A stretch of 64,000 nt of DNA, from contig OX485803.1 in NCBI GenBank assembly GCA_950295325.1, positions 63,875,554 through 63,939,553 of the forward strand, written 5' to 3'. Under the pieces are notes generated by a model. That model did not search any database and was not told the DNA's origin. It was given only the letters and a program-made list of their open reading frames with translations. The translations under genes and the position numbers were made by a program. Source of the DNA: Polytrichum commune. Lineage: Eukaryota; Streptophyta; Polytrichopsida; Polytrichales; Polytrichaceae. Shown here piece by piece: positions 1 through 13,685 of the stretch. Positions within the stretch are counted from its first letter, which is position 1. Each line of letters begins with the position of its first letter.

Positions 1-715
1 ATGCATAGCCAAGATATATAACATTGTAATCAAGGATTGGCTTATGCACGAGTAAGATCCAATAGAATTACAAACGAAAGAGTTTGTGAAGCAGACCCAA
101 ACTTCAAACATCTATTGCATACATGTGATTCGGAAATTTGCTATGATCTCTTGGAGTTCCTCTTTAAGAGAATCATTAAAATGAGTCATGCTATTTACAA
201 ACCGTAATATTAGTCGTTAAAATCAGAATGCCAAAATTGCATAAGCCATAGCAAAGTTATGTAATCAAGCATTGGCTTATGCATGAGTAAGATCTAAGGG
301 AATCTTGAACAAAATATTTTGTGAAGCAGACCTAAACTTCAAACATCTATTGCATAAATGTGATTTGGGGATTTGCTATGATCTCATGAAATTCTCTTAA
401 TGAGAATCAATTAAATAACTAATGCTATATGCAAACCCTAAAATCACTCGTTGCCATCGCAATGCAGAAAATTCATAAGCGACAGCGGACTCATGTTATC
501 AAGCAATGGCTTATGCATGACTAAGATAAAAGGAAATTACAAACGAAAGAAATTGTGAAGTAGACCTAAACTTCAAACATCTATTGTACACATGTGATCA
601 GGAGATTTGCTATGATCTCTTGAAATTCTTGAGAATCTCAGTATAGTATGTCATAGATTGTGAGACATTTTGGCAAAATACCTAGAGAATACCATGTGTT
701 GCTAAATGGATCCTC
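1..715. repeat. Tandem repeat, about 235-bp unit, about three copies
   Basis: Three head-to-tail copies of a unit of about 235 bp can be read. The anchor AATCAAGSATTGGCTTATGC occurs near 28, 263 and 498, and the block around AAACTTCAAACATCTATTG recurs in each copy near 103, 337 and 571. Copies differ by scattered substitutions and small indels. The array probably continues to the left of the window. No open frame runs through it. It looks like a short satellite or an expanded piece of a transposon; I cannot tell which. Confidence 0.8.
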
Positions 716-3700
716 TTGTTTATTCCAAAAGCTCTATTAAAGCATGTAATTCAATAGCATGCCATGTTTGCTTCAGGAAGAAACAATTTCTTCTCACACC
801 TCTTGGCCTAATACCCACAATTTGGTTGCTTCCTAAGATTATCAATGCTCAATATGCAATGTTGCCTCGCAAACAACTGAAAGATGTAAAGTCTATGGGT
901 TGCATTTTGGGCTTACATTTGTAATACAAGCCTCTTGGGCTCGATAACCCATTGAATTGCGCTTCCTCCCTCCTTGTCCTCCGTGTTATTTCTTATGTGT
1001 AGTCGTTGCCCGCCATACCTGCTCTTCATTACACTGAAACATGTAGAATAAACACTTATCCTTAGAAAGGAGTGAATGCAAAGCTTATTCGTGCAAACAT
1101 ATATTTTGAGGATCAATCAAGGTTTCATAAGCCAAGGGAGAAGCAAAATGTCTTTGAAAGTCGAATTTGAAGGCTCGATGAACCACAAGGATGATTTGGG
1201 TTTGCACCTGGCAGCGAGGGCAATTCGGTGAAGTGAGAATTTCAATGGTGAGATTGAAACTTTTGGTACGCACGATTTGCTTACTCAACATCCCCTCCTG
1301 TTCTTGTCTGCACCATAGACATATAAAGATAGATTGTCTTCTAAGCCCTCAATGACTTTAGTGCTTCTTAAAATAGGTTGAATATGCTTGAATGACCTAT
1401 CATTATAACTCTTGCATTCTTCACAAGAATGGATAGCATCAAAAAATTACAAAATAAATAAGCAAATTCTGTGTCCAAAGCTCTTTGTCTCCACCAAAGA
1501 ACGAGCTCTGTTGGCAAATACAATGCATAAAACCATGTAAACCATGCCCATTTGTAACTTTCCCGTGGGAATAAAAACGGGAAATCCGCCTTATGAATCA
1601 CATCATGTTTATTTCTTTCTCTCATCCTCATTTGAGAGTCCACATGCTTCTTAACTATACCAATTAGGGTAGTCGAACAACAACAGTAGGGTATCAAGAT
1701 GATTATTTGGTCTTGACGTCATCTTCGGTCGCATGAGAAATGATGCATGGTAGTAGGTGTCAGAAACATCACGTGGATATTCACTCATTACAAACTGTGA
1801 ATTACACATTTTATTTACAAAGCATACGCTGGTAAAGATATGTTGCAAGAAGCACCCTGAAGAATTCTATGCCCTAGAGATCTCGACGGTTGTGTGTATA
1901 AGTGGTATAATTGCAATATGTTCCACGCATATATGCTATATTGTTTCTTTACAGAGGCAACAAGTTGGATAGCAACTATACTTCTCTTGACAAATATTAA
2001 AGAGCATTCCATAAGACAAGACACATTTTCCACCCTCACAAACAAGACCATTATTCAAGACCAAATCATGTACTTGAAGTATAGGTTAAGAGATCGGCTT
2101 CACATGAATGACAAATGGAATTGATCATATATGCATCCAATACAATCTCGCTTTTAGCACCTAAGTCCTCCTTTCTTCCTCAGCGTCCAGATGGAGTACT
2201 TGATATACCTCTTCATCTATGATAAGTGTAACTTCGAACAGAATTTATACTCTTGATGTGCCCTAAGGCTAAAATAGGGAACCGAGAATGTGTGTGCCAT
2301 GTTTCAAGCATTCCCCAACTCCACCCGCATCAACAAACTCACTGACAACAACATGATCCCAAATTTGTGAAAGAAAATCCCCTGAGTTGCAATATTTACA
2401 AATCGGTAAAGATGTGGCCTCCTCCTGCACTCTGAGTGCAACTAAACGGCCCGAAGTTTACACCATCATCTAGCACTACAATGGACAAGTGGAGGAAGTA
2501 TGAACAGTGAAGAGTTGAACAAGAAGGGTTGGGAAAGAAGTTTCAGTTCAAAAGTTTCCATTCTTTAAAAGACATTGCTAGTTCACTGGGGCAGATAGGT
2601 ATGTCAATGTTCCTCACAAGTTCACAAGGAATTTCATCAATTAAAGGACATGAAACATGTGCACTAGGACAGCCCCCTGAAGCTCAGTATTCCTGACATA
2701 CCTAGGTACTTGGTAGGAGACCCCAGATAGATGATTTGAGAGACTGGATCAAAATCATCTCCCTCCCCAGGCGAATCGAGTAACTTGGGTTCAAACCCCT
2801 GGTGGCTACATCTGAAAAGGACAGAATACTTGGTTTAGAGAAAATGATAGTATAAAATGGTAAGAGACTCAATAGTTTCCACTTTAGTAAGACTGGCCGC
2901 CGCCCCTTTCAACTGACACCGGACACCGACCAAATTGCAATCTCTAAATTGAAATCAACTTATGGTTTTCAGCTCAAGGCAATCTGACACACAGTAGACT
3001 AAAAATATGACCAAAGCTGCCAAATTATGACATAAGAAATTCCACTCTAATGGACTTCATGCATACTCTAACATCATCAGCTCTTTGCCTACAAAGATAC
3101 TGTGACGACCCACTCGATAGGTACCCATGGATCTATTATTGGCTGGACATTTTCTTGTCAAAATACATCAGTTGATCTTGTATACTCTAAAAACTTACAA
3201 TTAGGTGGATATAGGTAGAGAACCATGCAAAACAAGGATGTGAACACAAGGACAAAAGAATGTTAGAATGTTAGAATGTGTTGGCTCGGTAATTAAACCT
3301 AGTGGAATAGGGAATAGTACTTAAACAAGCTTCTGATCAACTCCCTTACAGTTTAGTCAGTGACTACTCACATAGGCATTTCTAATGGCCTCTTGAAGTA
3401 GGTCCTGCAAAGTGCACCAGAAATAAAGTACTCCAGCTGTGCCAACCATTGCAGTTCCTTCAAATAACTAATGAAAGAACTCATACAGTAGAGATCACCA
3501 CTTTGCAATTGGATGATCAGTAACTTCAGGGTAGAAAGATAATGAAAAATGTAGAACCTGTTAAAGGTTTAAAAGAATGGTGATTTTGACTATCACACTC
3601 CTAAACTCAAGGTCGTAATTGCAGGATCTAGCAAGATGTGAAGATAGACAAGAACACATAACCCCATGTATCTGTAACCACAACCAAGCAAAATGTATTT

Positions 3701-4194
3701 TTATTTGTACCAGAATATCAAAATTGCATATACAACTTCTGGACATAAACTGTTTCCAGTTTCCCACTGAGGGGAATGCCTTCCTCTCAAATGCAATAAC
3801 AAAACCTCACTACAACCTCCACCTACCACCAATATGCAGTTCATCTCTTTGAAGTGAAACAACTAATGGTGAGGATAATCAAAGTACAGGAAACTTGGGT
3901 TGGTAGAAACACTAAGTTCACCTGCTGGCATTCTAGGAGACCTCTCCTCATGATTACCAGAGTACATCTCATTTCACTATAATGCTAGCCAGGCAACTTG
4001 GACACCTGCAACAAACTCGAGTATGATAGACCTTCTAAATGTTCCAACCCTAGCATCTTTGTTGCCATGAGAAAGCCACTACATGCTGATACTGAAGGTT
4101 GAGATCATATTTTACATAATCTTTGCAGCAAGAAGTGCACTGAATGGCATATATTACAACCTCAATGCTTCCTGAACGATGGACTCAAGAAGGC
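716..4194. other. Intergenic region and 3' flank of the zinc-ribbon gene
   Basis: No convincing gene is visible. Open frames on both strands are short (under about 110 codons), have no recognisable motifs and overlap each other. The last few hundred bases before 4195 should contain the 3' UTR and polyadenylation region of the minus-strand gene, but no single signal stands out. Confidence 0.5.
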
Positions 4195-7100
4195 CTAGTC
4201 CTTATCAATGTCGATGTCAATAATGCTTGGATCAGTATTATCTTTCTTTGAGAAATCTTGTCGAGGTTGCCACACCACCCCCTTGCAGCGCTGGCACATC
4301 ACTACTTGGTTCCGACCCCCCACATAGCGGGCCCCACAATTTGGGCATGCACCCTATGGTTATCCACACCCATTCACAGACCAGTTATCATAAGCTTGAG
4401 TGCCTTACTATGACAAGACCGCACTTCAGTTCTAAGTACTTTCATGAATCCACGTCAGTACAATGAGCTACAATCAAATTCAGATATATACACTGATTCA
4501 ATCAAGTGCTGTAGTTTCGTGTAGCAGGTTTGCAATGCTAAAAGAGAGATTACCTCAACAACGGCTGCCTTTGAAAGTGAGTTGATGAGAAGAGGTCCTG
4601 CAAATGGGAGAAACCAAAGCGAGAAGAAGAAGATTCGGAAAGCCCATCCTGACACTAGAAACCATAGCATAAAGAGAGTCTGCGCACATTAAAAATAACA
4701 TAATTACGATCTTGAGCAATACAGCATCAAATAAAGATCTCAAGTGAGATAGAATCACAATATGCTGCACAATATCCTATCTATCTGGCTGAATAGGGAA
4801 CAATCCACAAAACCAACTAACCTAAGTAGTAAATGCAAGGTGCATAATACACCAGTCACACAGGAGGGCTTACCCACTAGGAATCGCTACCTACACATAA
4901 TAAATGTTTTGTCTCTTCTCGTTTTTGGCTGATGGTGACCATTTCAATTTTGAACCAGAAGGCCAAAAAGACCAGCGCCAAGTAAGATTAAAACCAAAGG
5001 ACAAGTAGCCCCCTTGGAGGGGAGGCAGGGCCCCTCAATCATGTTACACCACCACAAGATGGTCACCATTTCAAGTTGGTCACCATAAACTGAGCTTCTT
5101 TGAATTTGGGTTGACCAAATTGAGATGGTCACCATAGCCCAAAAAACAAGAAGAAACAAAACATTCATTCTGTGTTGGTCACCATTTCGAGTTGGTAAGC
5201 CCTCTAGTGTGAGTGGTGTAGAAGTCAAGTCTACACCACAGAGGGGACAACCCAATATATTTTTGTGCCACTCTTACTATGCAGTAGCAATATTTAGGAA
5301 ACTCATTGAGAGGGAGCAATATGATGTAAGAGCTCTACAAGCAAATGAATCAGCAACACAGCTGATTGGTTAGTGCAGTCATAGCCTTCTTTCGGCTGAT
5401 AGAAAACAGTACACCTCCTTACTATATTCAGTGGTAAAGGTCGCCATGAATCCCACAGTAACATCACTTCGTTGACAACAGATAAGGCATTCTCATGCAC
5501 TTTGAAAAGTTTATTTGAGAGGTGTTGCTTGCCCCTCCTTCACCTATTCCAGGTTACTTATCCAAGAGCATCATGAGCAAAATCTGTCACATAACCTTTG
5601 TTTTGTCTGATTCAATCTGCCTAAACCCCTGATCTCCTCTCCTCTCTGAAGATGGCTGAAAAGACAAAATAGAAGTGGCACGCTTACCACAACACTTTTG
5701 CCAAGCGGGGTCTCCAAGAAAGTACTAAGTTGTCTCCTGTACTGCACACCACACCACAGACAAAATATAGTCTTCAATATGACATGGTCATTCCTTATAA
5801 ACTTCCTGACAGACATACCTACTTAAAGACAACACCATTGACATAATAACATAAAAGGAACAAACTAATCAAGAGCTAGGGAGGCAAATGTTGCTTGAAG
5901 GAAATTCTTACAGTCGGTAACTTCAAACGGAAGTCTGTTGTTGCATTCCGAGCCTTCTGACGTACACCTAATTGCCTGTCCACATTTTGAACCTGCTCAG
6001 CTGCATAATCTCTAGCCCGTTGAGCTTTATCTGAAATACCGTACTCACGATCCCACTTTCCAAATTTCCTCTTCAAATCATATGCCAACTCTTCCAATCT
6101 TAGATTAGCTGTCTTCGCCGCCCGACGAGCCTGATACACATAAAATCTCTTTCAATTCCCACTGCCTTACAAACTAAAACCCATATTCACAAACCTTCTA
6201 GACTCACAATCCAGAGAAAACTCACATTGATCATTGAAAAAAAACTGAATGCATTCTTCCTAATGTAGAATTCTTAGTGACATTTGACCTGAATTAAGCA
6301 TAAGATTTGAAATCATCAAGACAGTCGCAGAACTCAAGAATCATTCAAATTCAAAAATTAAGAAACCCCCCTCGTAACCTCCACCCCCCATCCCCTAATT
6401 GCCTGCCCTTGATTTCTATATCACCCTATGTGACCAGGGTAGGGCCATTTTTGACGCAAGTGACTAAGAACAAAATCATATAGCTCAAACACGCTTTTGT
6501 GTATGAACAACCTGAACATGGTGTAGTTAGTTAGGGATCTGGATAAGACAAAAACTAGGGAAACACCAAAAGAAGACTTAAAAGGTAATATGCGTATCAT
6601 CTAGGTGTCTAAAATAAGTTTTATTAGGACAAACTTAGAAATATATCATGTTATTTTGGGTGTAACTTGAAATGACTATGCATTCATCCTAACAAGATTG
6701 TCAATATTCTTTTATTTAATTTTATTGTCAAACAATGGTCTTGAGTTATCATACATTTATGATTTCCTCTCACTATCAACTCTCTAGACTATAGTTTGAT
6801 GGATTAAATTAACCTTGGAATTGCATATCAAAATCACTTAGTCAGTTTTATGACTTACTTTGGCACGATCCTCTCCACCTCTTGGACTTCTCAGTAACCC
6901 TCCATAGTCCATAGTCTCTCGTGGGTACCTCTTGGCCTTCCAAAGACTATGGACCTCTCATTACTATGTTCAAGGGGTTCCATTTGTGACAAACACTTAT
7001 AATGTACATTTAGGCTACAATGACACACCATGAAAAATAGTTCTCTTGAGAATGTATGAACACACTGAGACGACAATCCTTCTCAAGATCTCATCCTTAA

Positions 7101-7936
7101 GCATCGAATGCTTCCCTTTAGAATAATATTGAGGGGCTGGGATTAATCTCATCAATTACATAATTTTGTGAGATCATTCAAAATTAGATACTCGAGGCAA
7201 TCTTGCATCTTGTAATAATTCTTAACCTCTTTCAAACAGAGTGTCCTCTAATGGGAATTGCAGTGTATAAATAACTAGTGAGTTCAGATTCACAAGAACA
7301 AATATATAGATATATAAATATGTCCTCCATGTTTGATGGTTTAACTTGATTCATACCATACAAAGAGACAGAAAAACATAAGAGCACGAAACTGCTGCTT
7401 TCATCCGATTCTGAGTGTTGATTTAGCTCATAATACCCTAACATCAGAAAATCAACTGCAATTGACCAAAATTCCTTGACATTCCACATCATCGATTATG
7501 TAAGAGGCCTCTACAGGATTACAAAATCCTTGCTCATAAGTTACTTGTTACTTTAAACTGAGGGAATAATGGAAATGATAGCAATAATGCTCCCAAGAGG
7601 GAAGTATAACTGGGTAGATACCTTGCCCTTCACATCGTTCTTCTCTTGAAATTCCGCCGCTTTACGCTTCACATCGCTGAAAACTTCGTCAGCCTTCCGT
7701 CGAGCTTCCTCCGCCATTTGCGAGACACGGCTATCGAAATCCCTCCCCCCCGCAGCTTCGCATCGTGATATTCGCAGCCTAGGATTACTGAATTGCTTAG
7801 GGTTATATCTCCATATATGTCGAGAAATACATATTGACGCAGGCCCCCCCAGAGACTTCGATCCCAAACCCTTGGGCGAAGAAATCAACATAAGAGCATG
7901 ATGATGTGGCCTATATGCCACCGCCATGGCCATCAT
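4195..7936 (-). CDS. Predicted plastid membrane zinc-ribbon protein, 290 aa, five exons
   Basis: Exons on the minus strand: 7936-7622, 6130-5912, 5741-5688 (a 54-base microexon), 4679-4554 and 4353-4195. Every intron is GT-AG and phase 0. The joined frame gives 290 aa. Residues 1-60 are rich in Ser, Arg and His with few acids, like a chloroplast transit peptide. Residues about 65-175 form a charged, Ala/Lys/Arg/Glu-rich amphipathic helix. Residues 179-196 contain YRRQLSTFLETPLGKS. A hydrophobic stretch (about 198-228, LFMLWFLVSGWAF then FFFSLWFLPFAG) should span or hairpin in a membrane. The C-terminus has a zinc ribbon, Cys241-x2-Cys244 and Cys258-x2-Cys261, and an acidic end (IIDIDIDKD). 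I recall similar architecture in conserved, uncharacterised plastid-membrane proteins of land plants, but cannot name the gene. Function is unknown; the location is inferred from the transit peptide and membrane segment. Start: first ATG of MMAMAV at 7936. The intron between the microexon and exon 4 (4680-5687) holds several GGTCACCATTTC-like motifs around 4930-5190. Confidence 0.88.
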
Positions 7937-9240
7937 GAGCTCGCAAAACCAAAACCTCTCCTATTACCGTTAAACCCTCCTCTGCAGCTCTCCCAGCTTC
8001 AAGAATTTTGCAGCACAGGAAAAATCGATTGACACCTCCTCCAAAGAGTTTCCAGCAGAATAAGAAACTTGCAATACGAAGGAATTCCTACCCTACCCTG
8101 TGCGTTATTCTCCTAACCTCGAGAATCTGTGCACAATGTGCAAAATCTCTGACACCCCTGTCACTGCCAAATCGATTGTGGCCACCGCAAGGAGTGGAAA
8201 CCACGTAAGAAACACGAATGTGCAAAGCGAATGGGAAGCTTCGGTGAGCACAATCCTACCCTAACGTGGCATAAAGCGAGAGCGTAGAGCAATCCTGGCT
8301 CGCTGCTGCGGCAGTGGCCGTGGAATGGAAACGAGGAAGACGATGCGCGGGTTTGGGTGTATGGGTGACGTTGTGCGGGTGCCGTTGGCCGTGGATGGGG
8401 TGGGTCCCCGTGCCCGTGCCATTGCGCGGCTGGGAATTCATGGCGGGCCCGCGCCCGTCACACGCTTCTCTTGTGTGGGGCCCATTTGCCTCGTTGGCAT
8501 CCTTCTTCTTTTGATTCTTTGTTTTTTAACTTATGATCCAAATGAGATTTTCATTGCCCAAATAAATGTTCATATCTACATGTTGAGGTGGATCTTTTAT
8601 GTTTGGCAATCATCTCTACCCAACTCATATCAAAGTACGCATATTTCAGTATGATTTATGGATTTGGGATAGGTGAACATGTAAACAGCTGAAAATTTGT
8701 GTAAACGATCTTCACTTTATAAAGATGCCCACCATACGATCATATCTAACATAAGAAATATAAAATTCCATTAAATAAACTATTCAATTGGATTTAACGA
8801 TTAAGATGATTTTGGAGAGGTTTTGCTTCGACCTTTAGGGGTTAACACATAAAACTCCAACCACTAATACCAAAAGCCACAAACCAATGCACCCAGTAGC
8901 CACCCAATGCAACACCAAGCTACCTCTAGAAGTGTGCACCTCTTCGTACAAAGGGTAGACCATGACCAAGAGAAATCCACATAGTTTTTGAAAGCCTTGG
9001 TCACTTGAACGTAAATATTTGTATGAAAATTATAAAATAAAATAAATGAATAAGATTTCATATTTGCTAAAGGACATCCACCATGAGTCAATTTGGATCC
9101 TCTCAGATGAAGTTTTCTCGCCCTATTGTGGGCACTTCCAACCTCACAAACAATTTTGGTTGTTGGATCATACAAAAAACTATCTTAACCGCTTAATGTA
9201 AACATGCATGATTTGATTCTTGATCTTAATTGAACACCGA
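7937..9240. other. Upstream region of the zinc-ribbon gene
   Basis: This stretch lies 5' of the minus-strand gene. A GC-rich patch at about 8220-8500 stands out against the AT-rich surroundings and may hold the promoter and 5' UTR. Overlapping open frames on both strands in the patch (8256-8654) are compositional and have no recognisable domain. I see no clear TATA box that would fix a start site. Confidence 0.35.
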
Positions 9241-9480
9241 TATTTAGGTGGTGTGTGGTTAGGTGTGGATCTGACAACCAACACCAAAAAAAACATGTTA
9301 TTAAAAGGAGTCGGACTACATTCTCAACATATATCAACCATTCTAGGTTCAATAGCCAACATGACTTGTGGAAACTCCTTGGTCACTTAATGGCTCCAAC
9401 AACTCTAACTTTGAAAATCATAGCAACAAAGGGAGAGCTCAAAATGATCCATACATTGTTGCTTGATTCTCATATCACAT
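9240..9480. repeat. Dispersed repeat family A, copy 1
   Basis: The segment begins with a GTGTGGTTAGGTGTGGATCT-like block, followed by an ACACCAAAAAA tract, a CAACCATTCTAGGTTCAATAG block and an ACTTTGA motif. The same order of blocks recurs at 21650-21965 and 42625-42965. The copies are diverged and have no long coding frame, so this is probably an old transposon fragment of unknown class. Confidence 0.55.
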
Positions 9481-12400
9481 TCCCAAATCCCAAAAAAGTG
9501 TTGCCTTTGAAACCCAAGTTCATAATCATGGGAAACAACAAAAATGAACCATTTAAGACATACTTACCTTGGCGATTACAAAACATGCAACATGTTGATT
9601 TAAGTTTCATAATTGAAGTTGTGACGCAAAATTTACAAGAGGCTAAAGCGATTATTATGCTCTTTAAATGAGCACATATAATTTTCCATTTGTCTTGATT
9701 ATTCAACCTATAACAATGTCTATATTATGAGAGCATGTTCCAATCTCATTATGACACATGTGTTGTATCACCAAAAAATAGGTGTTTGAATGAAAAAAGT
9801 GATCTCAAGCCCTTGAGCTCCTTGGTTTGAGACTTTTAGAAATGTATTGTGATTGCTATGTGGGATTTATGAAGTCCCAACTATTGTTGTGGAGTAGCCA
9901 CTTTGCTACATTGAAATGAATTGATTTACACATCCATGTTTTTTTTTAAATGGATTTTTGGCTTGTAAGGTACCATCTCCACTATTTGTGGGTAAGAGGT
10001 GGTGCCAACTAACTTCTTGTGGGCAAAGTGTAGTTGCCTAAAAATTGAGACCCACCACTAAGCTACATTAATGGGAGTAGCTAATGAGCTCCATTGTGAG
10101 CTGTGGATGGAACCCATCCTCCTATATAAGGGCTCGCTTCGCCTAGGGTTTAGTTGAGTGGGGTGAGTGGTGTCAGCACTTTGGGTACATGATGATGTTT
10201 TAAGGGATTGGTGGCCAAAGATGTTGCCAAGTGCTTAAAACGTATAACATGTGCATGTTGATCCACTCATTCATTTGCAAACTAGTTGAACTTGGAAGCC
10301 TCTAGAGGTTTAGGGGGCTCAGTGCAAATTTTTTATGTAGCCAATTTCAATGGGTTTGTTCAATCTCAATACGAAGCCAATTTCCCCCCTTAGTTTGTGG
10401 TGTGTGTGGCCACATCTAGAAATCAAAATTTAAAATTGGGCCACTTACATGCTTATTGTTCACCTATCAAAGCATACATGAAACCTTGATTGTTATTCAT
10501 GTATAATTAAAGGTCGCTACCCAAATACCCCCTTTTAATTCATTTAATGTAGCCGCCCTAAAGTCCACAAAAAATCTCAAGCTTGCCACCTTGGTTGCTT
10601 TATAATTCAACATATAGCAAGTCTGCTACTTTGCAAACAAAAAAGAACAAATAATAATGGTTGTTGTGGAGGTATCATATTTTGAATATATTGGAGGGTA
10701 TGTGAATTGAAAGAAAGTTTAAAATTTGATATCCAACAGGTCATAGTACTAGGTCCATAAAATATCCAAGAGTATATAGGTGATACCGTAAAATATTTCA
10801 ATGTTATATGGCCAAATATTAGGCGAGTATTGAAATTTGTATTGAGCATGCAATATCACATGGATTCAAATACTTCATACGCATCCTTATGCATTTATTG
10901 ATACTCAAATTGAACACATATACCCACACAATATTGGTCCCAACCAATGTGGTAACAACACATGGTACACTTCAAAGTTTTATGTTTTATGTTGTTTTAT
11001 TTCTATAATGAAGATAGAGCACCCATGCTCAAAATATTTGTTCATTGGAGGAACCAACCTTTCACATGTAAGTGGTTTCCAAAATGGAGTAGAAGGGGGG
11101 GAGGTTTCAATTCCACGTGGAATGCATCAGGTCCATCATGTCGTATTGCATAATCCATTGGCATCCTTGCAAGTTGTACAATTAATATCTTGGTTGGTCT
11201 ATGTCGCTTGTTGTCACTCACTAGCCTTGGGACTCTCCACTTGGAGTTCATGACACACCCTTACCAGTGTGGGTCGTTGAGGAGCCCAAATGAATCCACA
11301 TGGACTAGCCACACCATCCCCAAGAGTGGGGAATGTCCCAGAACACCCCGTGACTTTGATACCCTTCCCACTCATAATAAGTTGGTCCTCCATAGAGGAC
11401 CCCACATATTGTCAGTGAATGGAGTGTCCATCCCAAAGTGAGTACAACTACCTTTTTTTTTGGGGGGGGGGTTACAGTCCCACAAACTCTAATGGGTTCC
11501 ATAGGTTGCATTCCTTGTCCAATTGGGACGTTTCTTACATTGTTGGAAAGCTCTTGAGAATAGTTATTCATGATGTCGTTTAATCAACCCAATTGATTAA
11601 CACCCCAATTCACATCAATGAGAATATATTGGTGTTTCCTTTAAGAGGCAACATGAGGCTCCCTGTGGGATAACCCCCACAATTTACCCTTCGCGAGGCT
11701 CAGTGTGGTTTTAGTGCCATTCCTACGATTGGTTCCACCCCCCATGTGGGTGGCCCTCATCTCGTCACGGGACATCACCCCATGGTTCACTCTAGTAAGT
11801 GGCATGCCGGGTCACTCCAATTAGGGGCACAACAATTATCCACAAATGCAACACGATTCATTGTACATGTTTGTAGTGAAAGACATTATACCTTGCACTA
11901 TAACATATTGTTGACCAATAACATGACAATTTTCATGTTCAAGTGCTTTGATGTGTCAAAATCATATATTTGGATGCTATATTATGGGACACTTCCACTT
12001 GGTATGTGCGTGGAACACATGACAAGTTGTGCATTGATGTGTCACAATGGAATGTTCGCAATCTTGATTTTGGGGGCCCGAAGCTTGCCACAACTAAATG
12101 GTGGGTGGTTGACCCCACTCTTGTTAATAATCTTAGCTCATATATTGCAAAGAAAATTTCAATTGCATGCTCATGATCAAAATATTCCAATAAACCCAAT
12201 ATTTTGACCAAAAGATAGTTTTGAGATGTTTGGTGTGGGCAACATTGACCCTCGAGTGATGATGCATTGTTAAGCCACATGTGACCAAGTCCTTGACAAT
12301 TGCTCTTGTGCAACTCGTACGTAAGTGGGTTTTTCCCACTAAACCAACAAAGAATTGTAAGTTTCTAAGTGTTGTGGCCACCCTCCACTTTTGCCTCTTT

Positions 12401-13522
12401 AAAGTGATACTTAGAACATAATATTACAAACCTTGTCGAAACATTATTCAACTAATTGCATGTAGTCACGTAACTTGGATGGAAGACTATATCTCCATTT
12501 TGCATTACTTGCTCCATCGAACCCTTGGATGGTTTGGCCCTTTCCAATAATGTATAATTTTATATGTCAAAGCCTTTGATTTTGTTGTAGTGAACCAAGC
12601 CAATTAGATGACAAATGACATGATATCTAAAGGATGGAGTTTTTTTCAATAGGCTTAAACTTTCATGAACCTCTATGGGAGGAAAAACACTCGATTTATT
12701 AATTACTCCTTTGGTTTGATAACTTCACAAAAGTGCAAAGTCAATTTCATGAAGGTTCTAAGCTACTTCGTGAACCTTCCAACCCATATTACTGAAGTGT
12801 TGTACCAATTTGACGAACCTTCTAAATTAGTTCATGACCCTTCTAATTGACTTGACATGTGGCATACCTCAATTTCATGATAGTGGACCTTTACCTCTAG
12901 CAACTTCACCAATCTTCCAAACCAAGCAGGTTTGGTATTCTCAACTTCTCGCCTCCTCGTTTCGCATTCTTTGCCTTCTCATATTGCAACATCCAATTGT
13001 TGGTGAGAGCCTCCAAACATTGTCTTCATTCTAGGTTTGACAATAAAATCAAACTGGAAGTGATTTTGTGTGCCACCGCATACAACTCTCTAGCTCTCCA
13101 GTGTGTCGATCCCATTCTCTAGCATAAGTTCCTTTTACGAGGTGTTGTAACGGTCCCCTGCCTCAAGACCTCTTTTGCACGACTCAACAGAAGTGATAGT
13201 ATGTTTTGTGTCTCTACTTCAATATGTATTGTAACCTTGGACCTTGTTCTATGGGTACCTCAAAGCCCTTTGGGGGGATACCATGTCCGGTATCTTCAAG
13301 GCACTAGTGGCTAGCTAGGAACTAGTATAGTGTGTCACTATATAGTGTCCATCCTCGAAAGGGGAGAGTAGTATTGTCCCAGTGTCCCCTTGTCCAGTGG
13401 CCATCGGGTTCATTGGCATTACGAACAGACACTTTATTCACGCCGGCCCCTTGTAGACCGGAGTTTCTCTCTCTCTCTGTATTGTAACCCGATACTATGT
13501 CTTGCAACATCCAAACCATGTC
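9480..13522. other. Intergenic, AT-rich, no supported gene
   Basis: No protein family is recognisable in either strand. A TATATAAGGG motif at about 10122 followed by GGGTTTAG, and a GC-richer stretch at 13135-13540 with TATATAG, look like possible solo-LTR or promoter remnants, but I could not find matching ends. Frames such as 9255-9671 and 11746-12207 have no recognisable motifs and appear to be chance. Confidence 0.4.
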
Positions 13523-13685
13523 GCATGACATTATTAAGCAGTGTGCTTCATGTGGGCCCCCAAAATATAACCTTGGATGCCGTGACTAGTGCACATCCAG
13601 TTTGAATGTGCACTAGCTACGGCATCCCGTGGTTATATTCCTGGGGTCCACACGAACAAACACACACTGCTTAATAATGTTATGT
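13523..13685. mobile_element. Short foldback element (hairpin MITE-like), about 163 bp
   Basis: The left arm (about 13523-13603) pairs with the right arm (about 13605-13685). ACATTATTAAGCAGTGTG on the left is mirrored by CACACTGCTTAATAATGT on the right; next inward, GGATGCCGTGACTAGTGCAC pairs with GTGCACTAGCTACGGCATCC with one or two mismatches. Almost no loop is left. This is typical of a foldback MITE, and such hairpins can also become small-RNA precursors. No target duplication was established. Confidence 0.7.

Noticed and set aside
2731-2830. GGGTTCAAACCCC block resembling a tRNA T-arm or SINE B box
   Set aside because: No acceptor stem, anticodon arm or A box could be found at the right distance on either strand.
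9720-10330. TATATAAGGG promoter-like region as a possible solo LTR
   Set aside because: No matching second LTR, TG...CA ends or target duplication could be established.
11746-12313. Frames of 124-153 codons on opposite strands
   Set aside because: They overlap antisense, have no recognisable domains and no supporting splice partners.
13135-13540. GC-richer block with TATATAG as a possible LTR
   Set aside because: Ends and a partner copy were not found; only composition suggests it.
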